Assembly (NCBI RefSeq): GCF_022378335.1 | Contig: NZ_JAIQCI010000009.1 | Coordinates: forward strand, 42,133-106,132 | Source of the DNA: Croceicoccus hydrothermalis | GTDB taxonomy: Bacteria; Pseudomonadota; Alphaproteobacteria; Sphingomonadales; Sphingomonadaceae | Direction of reading: 5' to 3' | Length of the DNA stretch: 64,000 nucleotides | Part shown: positions 1 through 8,000 of the stretch, in pieces | How positions within the stretch are numbered: position 1 is the first letter of the stretch | How the letters are laid out: each line of letters starts with the position of its first letter | The notes under the pieces: model-generated | Databases searched by the model: none | Told to the model about the DNA's origin: nothing | The model's input: only the letters and a program-made list of their open reading frames with translations | Made by a program: the position numbers and the translations under genes

Positions 1-1
1 C

Positions 2-361
2 TCGATCCTGCTGCGCCGCGATGGGCAGTCGCAGCTTGTGTACAAGCATGCCATTTCCACCATCATGCCCACCGTGCCGATGGACGCCGAACAGTTCGAA
101 ATGGACGACGTCAGCCGCGGCAAACGCCAGTTGCAGGACGTTTTCCTGACCTCCGTGCGCGAGGCGGGGGTTCACGTGACCATGTTCCTGATCAATGGCG
201 TCATGTTGCAGGGGCGGATCGCGGCCTATGATCTGTTCTGCATGCTGCTCGAACGCGAAGGCTATGTGCAGCTGGCCTACAAACATGCGGTATCGACGGT
301 GCAGCCGGTCAGCCACGTGGATCTGAGCGGCGACTGGGACGACGATGGCGACGATGGTTAG
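2..361 (+). CDS. hfq: RNA chaperone Hfq with tandem Sm domains (5' end cut by window)
   Basis: Hfq binds small RNAs and mRNA A-rich or U-rich tracts and helps them pair. The frame is open from base 2, so the true start lies upstream. Bases 2-85 encode the end of a classic Hfq Sm fold (LLRRDGQSQLVYKHAISTIMP). After a short acidic linker a second, more diverged Sm domain follows at about bases 110-310, with LQDVFLTSVREAG, FLINGVMLQG, YDLFCMLLER and YKHAVST. The protein ends in an acidic Asp/Gly tail. An ordinary Hfq has one such domain, so this is a two-domain version. It sits 9 bases before hflX, the usual neighbour. Identity is certain. What the second domain does is inference. Confidence 0.93.
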   Translation, partial: SILLRRDGQSQLVYKHAISTIMPTVPMDAEQFEMDDVSRGKRQLQDVFLTSVREAGVHVTMFLINGVMLQGRIAAYDLFCMLLEREGYVQLAYKHAVSTVQPVSHVDLSGDWDDDGDDG

Positions 362-370
362 GCCTGTATC

Positions 371-1690
371 TTGAGCGACGATATTACCGGCGAAGTGACC
401 CGCGGCGCCCGCGCCGTCGTGGTCATGCCCGACATCCGCACCGCGCATATCGCCGATCCGGAGGCCCGGCTCGAAGAGGGGCGGGGGTTGGCGCTCGCCA
501 TCGGGATCGAGGTGGTCGACAGTTTCGTGATCCCCATCCGCGAGGTGCGCCCCGCCACGCTTTTCGGCGCCGGCCAGATCGAGCGGATCGACACGGCCTG
601 CACGATGGAGGAGGCCGAGCTCGTCATTGTCGACGGGGCCTTGTCCGCGATTCAGCAGCGCAATCTCGAAGAAAAACTCAAGCGCAAGGTCATCGACCGG
701 ACTGGGCTCATTCTCGAAATTTTCGGCGAACGCGCGGCGACGGCCGAAGGGCGTCTTCAGGTGGAGCTCGCCCATCTCGACTACCAGGCCGGTCGGCTCG
801 TGCGCAGCTGGACCCACCTCGAGCGGCAGCGCGGCGGTTATGGGTTCCTCGGCGGGCCGGGCGAAACGCAGATCGAGGCCGACCGCCGGATGATCCGCGA
901 CCGCATGGGCCGGCTGCGCCGCGATCTCGAACAGGTGCGTCGGACGCGGGCGCTTCATCGCGCGCGGCGGGGAAGGGCCCCCTGGCCCGTGGTGGCGCTT
1001 GTCGGCTATACCAATGCTGGGAAATCGACGCTTTTCAATCGCATGACCGGTGCTTCCGTCATGGCGGAGGATCTGCTTTTCGCGACGCTCGACCCGACGA
1101 TGCGGGCCGTGTCGCTGCCCGCGGTGGAAAAGATCATCCTGTCGGACACGGTCGGCTTCATCTCCGACCTCCCGACGCAGCTTGTGGCCGCATTCCGCGC
1201 CACGCTGGAGGAGGTGACGGGGGCCGATGTCATCGTACACGTCCGCGACATGTCGAGCGACGCCGCCGAGGAGCAGAAGCAACAGGTCGAACAGATCCTC
1301 CACGATCTCGACATCAATACGCAGGAGGGGGATGGCCTGCAAATTCCGGTCATCGAAGCCTGGAACAAGTGGGACAGGCTTTCACCCGAACGGCAGGCGC
1401 AACTCACCGAAATTGCCGAGCGCGAGGACGAAATGACCATCGTGCCGATTTCGGCGCTGACCGGGGAGGGTGTCGACAGGCTTGAACGGGCGGTCGCGGA
1501 ACGGCTTACACAGGATGCGCGCGTTTACGAGTTTCTCTTGCCGACCAAGGACGGGCAGAGGATCGCCTGGCTTCATGCGCATGGCGAGGTTCTATCCGAG
1601 ACGGCGGCGGGTGAAGGAGAGGACGGCCCGCAAACCGCGATGAAGGTACGTCTTGGCCCAATAGAACACGGCCGGTTTTCAAGCCTTTAG
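371..1690 (+). CDS. hflX: ribosome-associated GTPase HflX
   Basis: HflX is a GTPase that binds the 50S ribosomal subunit and can split stalled or heat-damaged ribosomes. The 439-residue protein has the family N-terminal domain, the linker motif GGPGETQIEADRR near residue 160, and a G domain with P-loop GYTNAGKST near 210, DTVGF near 259 and NKWD near 331. Length is normal. The start is TTG at 371, the first in-frame start after the hfq stop; a strong ribosome binding site is not obvious, so translational coupling to hfq is likely. It ends 5 bases from the convergent mazG stop. Confidence 0.95.
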   Translation: MSDDITGEVTRGARAVVVMPDIRTAHIADPEARLEEGRGLALAIGIEVVDSFVIPIREVRPATLFGAGQIERIDTACTMEEAELVIVDGALSAIQQRNLEEKLKRKVIDRTGLILEIFGERAATAEGRLQVELAHLDYQAGRLVRSWTHLERQRGGYGFLGGPGETQIEADRRMIRDRMGRLRRDLEQVRRTRALHRARRGRAPWPVVALVGYTNAGKSTLFNRMTGASVMAEDLLFATLDPTMRAVSLPAVEKIILSDTVGFISDLPTQLVAAFRATLEEVTGADVIVHVRDMSSDAAEEQKQQVEQILHDLDINTQEGDGLQIPVIEAWNKWDRLSPERQAQLTEIAEREDEMTIVPISALTGEGVDRLERAVAERLTQDARVYEFLLPTKDGQRIAWLHAHGEVLSETAAGEGEDGPQTAMKVRLGPIEHGRFSSL

Positions 1691-1695
1691 AGCGT

Positions 1696-2496
1696 TTAGT
1701 TAGCGATTTTTTTATCCTTCTCGTCGCGCTTTGCCGCTTGCCAAAGCTGCTCCTGCGCGTCGAGATCGAGCGTGGCGAAGGTGTGGCCATCGCGGGCGGC
1801 GCGTCGCTCCATGTCGGTAAAGCGCCGCTCGAACTTACCGTTGGCGGCACGCAGGGCCTCTTCGGCGTCGATGCCGCGTTTGCGCAAAAGGTTCACGGCC
1901 GAAAATAGCAAATCGCCGGCTTCCTCCACACGCTCCGCATCGGTTTGCGCGGCATCGAATTCCTGAATTTCCTCGGCCAGTTTGGCCGCGGCGCCGCGAT
2001 CGTCGGGCCAGTCGAAGCCGACCCGGGCGGCACGTTTCTGCAACTTTTGGGCCCGCAAAAGCGCCGGCAGACCAAGCGCCACACCATCGAGCGCACCTGT
2101 CTGTGACTTCGCCGCACGTTCCTCGGCCTTTACCGTTTCCCAGTTGCGATTGCCGTGGCCGCTTCCTTCCGCAGTGTCGTCGGCGAAAATGTGGGGGTGA
2201 CGCCGCCGCAACTTGGCGGCGATGCCGTCCGCGATCTGTGCGAAGTCGAACAGATGCGCTTCTTCGGCGATGCGCGCATGGAATACGACCTGCAGCAGCA
2301 GATCGCCGAGTTCGTCGCGAAGGTCGTCCGTATCGCGGCGCGCGATCGCATCGGCGACTTCGTAAGCTTCCTCAATGGTATAGGGGGCGATGCTCGCAAA
2401 ATCTTGCGCGATATCCCATGTGCAGCCGGTGTCCGGATCGCGCAGTCGAGCCATGACCGTCAACAGATCGAGAAGTGCCGAGGCGGCGTTCTGCAA
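1696..2496 (-). CDS. mazG: nucleoside triphosphate pyrophosphohydrolase MazG
   Basis: MazG hydrolyses nucleoside triphosphates to monophosphates and pyrophosphate, cleaning the nucleotide pool. The 266-residue protein holds two MazG repeats. The first has the metal-binding pattern EEAYEVADAI followed by DELGDLLLQVVFHA (residues about 42-75). The second has EEIQEF and EEAGDLLFSAVNL (about 170-210). The start is TTG, supported by an AAGGA ribosome binding site 9 bases upstream on this strand. It is the last gene of a holB-metG-tatD-metallo-hydrolase-mazG operon, an order common in Alphaproteobacteria. The C-terminus is Lys/Asp rich. Confidence 0.93.
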   Translation of the reverse strand: MQNAASALLDLLTVMARLRDPDTGCTWDIAQDFASIAPYTIEEAYEVADAIARRDTDDLRDELGDLLLQVVFHARIAEEAHLFDFAQIADGIAAKLRRRHPHIFADDTAEGSGHGNRNWETVKAEERAAKSQTGALDGVALGLPALLRAQKLQKRAARVGFDWPDDRGAAAKLAEEIQEFDAAQTDAERVEEAGDLLFSAVNLLRKRGIDAEEALRAANGKFERRFTDMERRAARDGHTFATLDLDAQEQLWQAAKRDEKDKKIAN

Positions 2497-2549
2497 TACC
2501 TATTCCTTCAAACCGATAATATGTATTATGTTAAATAGAAGTTGTTCTT

Positions 2550-2717
2550 TTACCGCATGCCGCCAAACGCGAACGCCGCCAGCGCGAAGAGCCCGACCCA
2601 AAGCAATGCCATTCGCAGCAGCTTGGCCCTCGGCACCTGATGCGATTTCAGCGCACTCAACGCCAGAACGAGCCAGCCGAGCAGGCTCACCACAGACACG
2701 ATCGCAAGCGGCGTCAC
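2550..2717 (-). CDS. small two-helix membrane protein
   Basis: This 55-residue protein is shorter than most gene callers accept. It starts with GTG at 2717, which overlaps the TGA stop of the upstream metallo-hydrolase in a GTGA arrangement, so the two are probably translationally coupled. It is nearly all membrane: a first hydrophobic helix at residues 3-20 (IVSVVSLLGWLVLALSAL), a basic loop (KSHQVPRAK), and a second helix at 33-50 (LLRMALLWVGLFALAAFAF). The ending FGGMR is typical of small inner-membrane proteins. I do not recognise a named family. The function is unknown. Confidence 0.72.
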   Translation of the reverse strand: MTPLAIVSVVSLLGWLVLALSALKSHQVPRAKLLRMALLWVGLFALAAFAFGGMR

Positions 2718-3481
2718 AATGTCACCGTCAGCCCGTCGAACGCCGGTTCGACATGGTCTGGCGTTTCCGCGGTCAAGGCATCGTAATCCATGCTCTTGTC
2801 CAGATGCGTGAGGATGACACGCCGCGCGCCACATCGTTCCGCAAGGTCGAGCGCCATGCCAAGATGCGCGTGCGTCGGATGCGGATCGCGGCGCAGGCAA
2901 TCCACGACCAACAGGTCGACATCGCGAAAAAGCGTCACCATTTCGGTTCGAATTTCACTGAAATCCGTCGCATAACCGATTGATTTATCGCCGCTATCGA
3001 AACGATATGCTGTACTTTTGGCGGGCCCGTGAGGCATTACAGTCCACCCAAGCCGCATGCCGTGAACGAGGCGAAGCCGGTCCAGCGTTTCAATCTGGCA
3101 TATGGTGGGATAGCCGTGCTGTCCGGCGAACACATATCCGAACCGCTGACGAAGACGCCGCACCGTTTCCTCCGCAGCGTAGGCCGGTATCGGACCCGCC
3201 CGTCCGTAGCGCAGCGCGCGAAGATCGTCGATTCCGTGACAATGGTCGGCGTGGTCATGCGTCCAGAATACCGCATCGATCCCATCGATGTCATTGGCGA
3301 GAAGCTGATTGCGCAGATCCGGGGATGTATCGATAAGGACACGCGCGCCATCGTCGGATTCGATCACGATTGACACTCGCGATCGCCGGTTGCGCGGATT
3401 GTCGGGATCGCACACGCCCCAATCGTTCCCGATGCGCGGCACGCCGGTCGATGTGCCGGAACCGAGAATGATCAGTTTCAT
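2714..3481 (-). CDS. MBL-fold metallo-hydrolase (PhnP / cyclic phosphodiesterase type)
   Basis: This 255-residue metallo-beta-lactamase-fold hydrolase resembles PhnP-like phosphoribosyl cyclic phosphodiesterases. It opens with the family hallmark LGSGTSTGVP and carries the metal-binding motif HDHADH at residues 75-80. Further candidate ligands are the H in VMPHGP, D in YATDFSE and H near the C-terminus in ILTHLDKSMDY. It has no signal peptide, so it is cytoplasmic. The ATG overlaps the tatD stop by 4 bases (ATGA). The substrate is not shown by the sequence. Position in the holB-metG-tatD operon is conserved in Alphaproteobacteria. Confidence 0.9.
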   Translation of the reverse strand: MKLIILGSGTSTGVPRIGNDWGVCDPDNPRNRRSRVSIVIESDDGARVLIDTSPDLRNQLLANDIDGIDAVFWTHDHADHCHGIDDLRALRYGRAGPIPAYAAEETVRRLRQRFGYVFAGQHGYPTICQIETLDRLRLVHGMRLGWTVMPHGPAKSTAYRFDSGDKSIGYATDFSEIRTEMVTLFRDVDLLVVDCLRRDPHPTHAHLGMALDLAERCGARRVILTHLDKSMDYDALTAETPDHVEPAFDGLTVTL

Positions 3482-4254
3482 GCCTGCGCCTTTCGAAACA
3501 GGGCGAAAAAATTACGTCCGGTCTGCGCGGCGAGAACATCCTCGGACACGCCGCGCAGATCGGCGAGAAACGCCAGCGTGTCGCCGACAAAGGCCGGCTC
3601 GCATGTCTTTCCGCGATGGGGAACGGGCGCGAGAAACGGCGAATCCGTTTCGACCAGCAGGCGATCGTCCGGAATATCGCGGGCGACAGCCTGCAAATCC
3701 TTTGCATTCTTGAATGTCACGATTCCGGAAATGGAAATCGTGAGCCCCAGGTCGAGCACCGCTTCGCCAAATTCGCGCGACGCGGTGAAGCAATGGATGA
3801 GAGCGGGAAATGCCCCCTTCCCCATCTCGTTGCGCAGGATGGAAAGCGTGTCGTCCTCCGCATCGCGCGTATGGATGATAATGGGCAGGCCGGTATCGCG
3901 CGCAACGCCGATATGCATGGCGAACAATTCGCGCTGCGCCTCGCGGTCGGATTTGTCGTAATAATAATCGAGGCCGGTTTCGCCGATGCCGATGACACGC
4001 GGATGCTCGCTCGCCTTCCACAGCGCGGTGCGGCCAAGGTCGCGATGCTTGTCCGCTTCGTGCGGATGTATGCCCACGCTCGCCCATACGTCATCTTCGC
4101 GCTGTGCCGTGGCGACGACCGCGTGCCATTCGGATTGCCGGGTCGAAATGTTCAAGAACCCGCGAACACCCCGCGCCCGCGCGGCGTCGAGGACTTCGCC
4201 CTGACGTTCGATCAAACCTTCGTAGTTGAGATGGCAGTGCGAATCGATCAGCAT
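3478..4254 (-). CDS. TatD-family DNase
   Basis: TatD-family proteins are metal-dependent nucleases acting on DNA ends and damaged nucleic acid. The 258-residue protein starts MLIDSHCHLNYEG, where the paired His (6 and 8) are metal ligands. It continues with GIGETGLDYYY, IIIHTRDAE, LIHCFTAS and the family signature LVETDSPFLAP. The frame stays open further upstream, but that extra part is Arg-rich sequence antisense-like to nothing and unlike the family, so the ATG at 4254 is preferred; it overlaps the metG stop as TGATG. It is co-transcribed with metG and holB. Confidence 0.94.
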   Translation of the reverse strand: MLIDSHCHLNYEGLIERQGEVLDAARARGVRGFLNISTRQSEWHAVVATAQREDDVWASVGIHPHEADKHRDLGRTALWKASEHPRVIGIGETGLDYYYDKSDREAQRELFAMHIGVARDTGLPIIIHTRDAEDDTLSILRNEMGKGAFPALIHCFTASREFGEAVLDLGLTISISGIVTFKNAKDLQAVARDIPDDRLLVETDSPFLAPVPHRGKTCEPAFVGDTLAFLADLRGVSEDVLAAQTGRNFFALFRKAQA

Positions 4255-5804
4255 CACGCCTCCCCTTCCCCCAGTTGCAGTCGGGGAAAGATCGGCTTCG
4301 GATCGACGATCTCGACCGTTTCGCAGAGCAATGGCGCGCCTTCCATCGCGGCGAAATCGCGTGCGTCGTCCGGCGTGGCCACGATGTCGAGAATACGGGC
4401 GGCGGAACCCGGCACGACCGGCTGTATCGCGATGGCAAGGTCGCGGATGCACCCGACAAGCGTGGCGAGCACGCGGCGCATCCGCACCGGATCGGTCTTC
4501 CGCAAGGTCCACGGCGCCTGCTCGTCGACATATTGGTTACAGGCGAAAACCGCCTGCATCCATGCCTCGATCCCTTGCGAAAAGGCCAGCGCCTCGAAAT
4601 GCGCGGGCAGTTCGCGCAGGCAGGCTTCGCGGACTTTCGCGGCCAGCGCTCGATCGGCGTCCTGCGCCTCGCCATCGACGTCGAAACCGCCGTCGCAATT
4701 CTTCGCGATGAAGGAGGAGACACGCTGCGCCAGATTGCCGAAGCTGTTGGCGAGTTCCGCGTTTGCGCGTGTTACGATCGCCTCTGCGGAATAGCTTCCA
4801 TCCTGCCCGAACGCGATTTCCCGCATGAGGAAATAGCGCAGCACGTCCGCGCCATAGGTTTCGACCAGCCCGACCGGATCGGTCACATTGCCGAGCGATT
4901 TCGATTCCTTCTGCCCACGGTTGAGCAGAAAGCCATGGCCGAACACCTGCCGCGGCGCCGGCAGGTTCGCACTCAACAGGAAAGCCGGCCAGTAAACGGC
5001 ATGAAAACGCACGATATCCTTGCCGATGAGATGCACGTCTGCAGGCCAGAACCGCGCAAAATCGCCATTCGTATCCGGATAGCCCAACCCTGTCAGATAG
5101 TTGGTCAGCGCATCGACCCAGACATACATGACATGGTCTTCGCTTCCCGGCACCTTCACGCCCCAGTCGAAGCTGCTGCGCGATACGGAGAGGTCGCGCA
5201 GCCCGCCTTCGACAAAGCGCATGACCTCGTTGCGGCGGCTTTCGGGGCGGATGAAATCGGGGTTTTGGCGGTACAGGTCGAGCAAAGGCTGCTGATATTT
5301 CGAAAGACGGAAGAACCAGCTTTCCTCCACCGTCCATTCGACAGGCGTTCCCTGCGGCGAAAGCTTCTCGCCCCCCTCCCCGTCGCTCAGCTCGCTTTCG
5401 TCGTAATACGCTTCGTCGCGGATCGAATACCAACCCTCGTAACGATCGCGATACAGGTCGCCGCGCGCGGCCATGGCGGACCACAGCGCCTGGCTAGCGG
5501 CGTGATGCGCATCCTCGGTCGTGCGGATGAAACGGTCATAGCTGATATCAAGCATGTCGAACAAATGCTTGAAATGGGAGGACATTTCGTCGCTCAACGC
5601 GCGCGGGGTCACGTCGAGATCGCGTGCCTTCTGCATCATTTTCAGACCGTGTTCGTCGGTGCCGGTCTGAAACCGCACCTCCCGCCCGCGCAACCGCTGA
5701 AACCGGGCCGCGACATCGGCGGCGATGGTTTCATACGCGTGGCCGATATGCGGCTTGCCATTGGGATAATGGATGGCGGTGGTGATGTAATACGGCTCGG
5801 CCAT
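4254..5804 (-). CDS. metG: methionyl-tRNA synthetase
   Basis: This class I aminoacyl-tRNA synthetase charges tRNA-Met. The ATP-binding HIGH motif is at residues 19-22 (PNGKPHIGHAY) and the KMSKS equivalent is KESKSLGN near residue 300. The 516-residue length fits the short form without the C-terminal tRNA-binding domain. An ATG 24 bases further up is also in frame, but the chosen start (MAEPYYITT) matches the family N-terminus and has AAAGAGA upstream. The gene lies 50 bases after holB and overlaps the tatD start by one base. Confidence 0.96.
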   Translation of the reverse strand: MAEPYYITTAIHYPNGKPHIGHAYETIAADVAARFQRLRGREVRFQTGTDEHGLKMMQKARDLDVTPRALSDEMSSHFKHLFDMLDISYDRFIRTTEDAHHAASQALWSAMAARGDLYRDRYEGWYSIRDEAYYDESELSDGEGGEKLSPQGTPVEWTVEESWFFRLSKYQQPLLDLYRQNPDFIRPESRRNEVMRFVEGGLRDLSVSRSSFDWGVKVPGSEDHVMYVWVDALTNYLTGLGYPDTNGDFARFWPADVHLIGKDIVRFHAVYWPAFLLSANLPAPRQVFGHGFLLNRGQKESKSLGNVTDPVGLVETYGADVLRYFLMREIAFGQDGSYSAEAIVTRANAELANSFGNLAQRVSSFIAKNCDGGFDVDGEAQDADRALAAKVREACLRELPAHFEALAFSQGIEAWMQAVFACNQYVDEQAPWTLRKTDPVRMRRVLATLVGCIRDLAIAIQPVVPGSAARILDIVATPDDARDFAAMEGAPLLCETVEIVDPKPIFPRLQLGEGEA

Positions 5805-5854
5805 GGGTGGCGCGTCTCTTTCATGCATATGCGAAGTGCCACGAGTTGCGGCGA

Positions 5855-6820
5855 TCAGTTGCCCTCCCCTTTAGGCATCGCAATATCCGCCAGCAACCCG
5901 CCGATTTCCACCACGGTCAGTCCGGGGTCGAAATTGGCATAGGGGATTTCGGCGCCCAGCCGCGTCAACGCCGCATGCGCCGTGATGAGCCGCGCCTGTT
6001 CGCCCCTCGTCGCATCGTGCATTCGCGCAGCGCAGATCGTGCGGGCAAGATCCACACTCGCCACGAGCCGGTCGCGGTCGGGCCTCGTTCCGATCGCCTT
6101 GGCAAGGGCGCCGCGCCGCGCGAAATCCGTATCGCCATGCGCGGCGATCCCGATCAGCTCGTGACGGATTGGCGCCATATCCTTCGCGATGAAGCCAAGC
6201 GCCGCGCCGGGCGAACCATGCGCCGCGGCAATCGCGGCCTCGCGAATGTCGGGCGACACATCGGGTGCCGCATCGCCCACCACCTGATGCATCTGCGCAT
6301 TGTCGAGCGCAGTGAACCGTAGGATCCGGCACCGCGAACGCACCGTCGGCAGAAGCCCGCCCGGCCGATGCGATACGAGCAGGAATACCGTACCCGCAGG
6401 CGGCTCCTCCAGGCTTTTGAGGAGCGCGTTCACCGCCGATTTTTCGAGATCATCGATAGAATCGATGATGATCGCGCGCCTTGGACCGAGTGTCGGCCGC
6501 GTGTTCAACCGCCGCTGCATCGCGCGCACCTGTTCCACATTGATGCTGCGCTTCGTGGCGAAGGGCTTGCCCTCCTCCATCTTTTTCTCGTCATCCTTGC
6601 TGGCCGGTGGGCGGGTCAGGATGAGGATATCGGGATGCGATGTCGCAGGTGGCTGCGGCGTGCCGTCCACCTCTACCAGAGCGGCGGCGGCATGGACCGC
6701 GAACTGCGCCTTGCCGATACCCGCCATGCCGGTGAGCAGCCATGCATGGTGGAGCCGTTCGTCCGCCACTGCGGCACGCCATTGGCGCCACGGCGTTTCG
6801 TGTCCGACAAGCGTTGTCAT
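5855..6820 (-). CDS. holB: DNA polymerase III delta-prime subunit
   Basis: Delta-prime is part of the clamp-loader complex that places the sliding clamp on DNA. The 321-residue AAA+ protein has a P-loop-like GMAGIGKAQ near residue 31, in which the usual Ser/Thr after Lys is Ala. This fits the known inability of delta-prime to hydrolyse ATP. Other hallmarks are the segment RRAIIIDSIDDL, the ALLKSLEEPP motif and the sensor-like SHRPGGLLPTVRSRC. It heads the operon with metG and TatD. An insert rich in Lys/Asp/Glu lies near residues 70-90. Confidence 0.93.
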   Translation of the reverse strand: MTTLVGHETPWRQWRAAVADERLHHAWLLTGMAGIGKAQFAVHAAAALVEVDGTPQPPATSHPDILILTRPPASKDDEKKMEEGKPFATKRSINVEQVRAMQRRLNTRPTLGPRRAIIIDSIDDLEKSAVNALLKSLEEPPAGTVFLLVSHRPGGLLPTVRSRCRILRFTALDNAQMHQVVGDAAPDVSPDIREAAIAAAHGSPGAALGFIAKDMAPIRHELIGIAAHGDTDFARRGALAKAIGTRPDRDRLVASVDLARTICAARMHDATRGEQARLITAHAALTRLGAEIPYANFDPGLTVVEIGGLLADIAMPKGEGN

Positions 6821-6910
6821 CGACAGGGGCGAGGGAAGGAGCGGGCAATCACGGCGCGCGCATTGCTATAACGATTGTGCGCCCCCGGCAATCGGCGGTG
6901 GGCGGTTTGC

Positions 6911-7783
6911 TCACAATTCGGGGGCGGTGGCATTGCTCGCGATCAAAGCGGCGTTCATTTCCGCACCCAGCAGGAGGATATAGGCCGACGCCCACATCCA
7001 GGTCAGCAGCACGATCACCGCGCCCAGCGAACCATAGGTCGCGTTGTAATTTCCGAAGTTCGATACGTAATAGCCGAAAAGCAAGGTCGCGATCACGATA
7101 CCCACTGCGGCCAGCACCGAGCCGGGGGTCAGCCATTTTAACGCCGCCGTCTCGCAAGCCGGGCCATAGCGGAACAGGAGCGCGGCCCCGCCGGTGATCG
7201 CGGCCGCCAGCACGATATAGGCCAGGATCTTGCCCAAAGGCGCAAAGACCGCCGGCGCGGCAGCAAGCAATCCGTCGAGAAAGCCCAGCGCCGCGATCGC
7301 GCCGACCGAAAGAAGCGCGATCAGCGCACCGCCGACCGTCACGGCGATGGCCGTCAGGTTCTTCGCGATAAACCCGCGACCTTCCTTGCATTCATATGCG
7401 ATATTGAGCGCGATGATGAGCGCACCTGCGCCCTTGCGCGCACTGAACAATGCAACCAGCAAGGCAAGAATCAACCCTAGCCCCTTTTTCGAGGACGAGC
7501 TTTCGACCACCGCGGAAAGCTGATCCTGCACAAGCTCGGCCGCGCTTCCGGGCAGATCCTGTGCGAGTGACTGCATCTGCGCCGCGACGCTTTGCGGGTC
7601 GGCGATCAGCCCGTAGGTCAGCACCGTCGCCGCCATGAGCGGAACCATCGCGAGAAATCCATAGAACGCGACGCCCGCCGCGATCAGGCTAATGTTATCG
7701 TCGCCGCCGCGCGCCCAGGCCTGTTTCGCCGCGGCAATCCATCCGCCGCGGGGCAGATCATATGGTGAAGATGCTGTCGGCAT
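6911..7783 (-). CDS. YihY/BrkB-family inner-membrane protein
   Basis: This 290-residue polytopic protein belongs to the YihY/virulence factor BrkB family (formerly called RNase BN by mistake). The function is not firmly known. Family features are the DNISLIAAGVAFYGFLAMVP opening near residue 30 and the closing SLGAVIVLLTWMWASAYILLLGAEMNA. About six membrane segments can be read. The frame stays open upstream of the ATG at 7783, but that part is Arg/Cys-rich and unlike the family. It is divergent from the antiporter at 8001, leaving 217 bases for promoters. Confidence 0.9.
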   Translation of the reverse strand: MPTASSPYDLPRGGWIAAAKQAWARGGDDNISLIAAGVAFYGFLAMVPLMAATVLTYGLIADPQSVAAQMQSLAQDLPGSAAELVQDQLSAVVESSSSKKGLGLILALLVALFSARKGAGALIIALNIAYECKEGRGFIAKNLTAIAVTVGGALIALLSVGAIAALGFLDGLLAAAPAVFAPLGKILAYIVLAAAITGGAALLFRYGPACETAALKWLTPGSVLAAVGIVIATLLFGYYVSNFGNYNATYGSLGAVIVLLTWMWASAYILLLGAEMNAALIASNATAPEL

Positions 7784-8000
7784 GGCCGTCCCCTGTCTCG
7801 TACATATTCGGTATCGGGCGATCGTCCGATGCTGCACGTTGCAGCACCGGGCGGCAATCGCCATCGCGCCCGTCGTCAACAGCCTAACCCCCACGCCGGG
7901 CTCGCGGTTCCATGCGCACCGTCTTGCCCGGGCGAAATCCGGGCGCATTGCGCAGCTTTCGTTTGCCCATGCCCTGCCGCTGTGGCAGCAACGGATCTAC

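Noticed and set aside
3616..4794. A 392-codon plus-strand frame across tatD and metG
   Set aside because: It overlaps two well-identified genes on the other strand and has no motif of its own.
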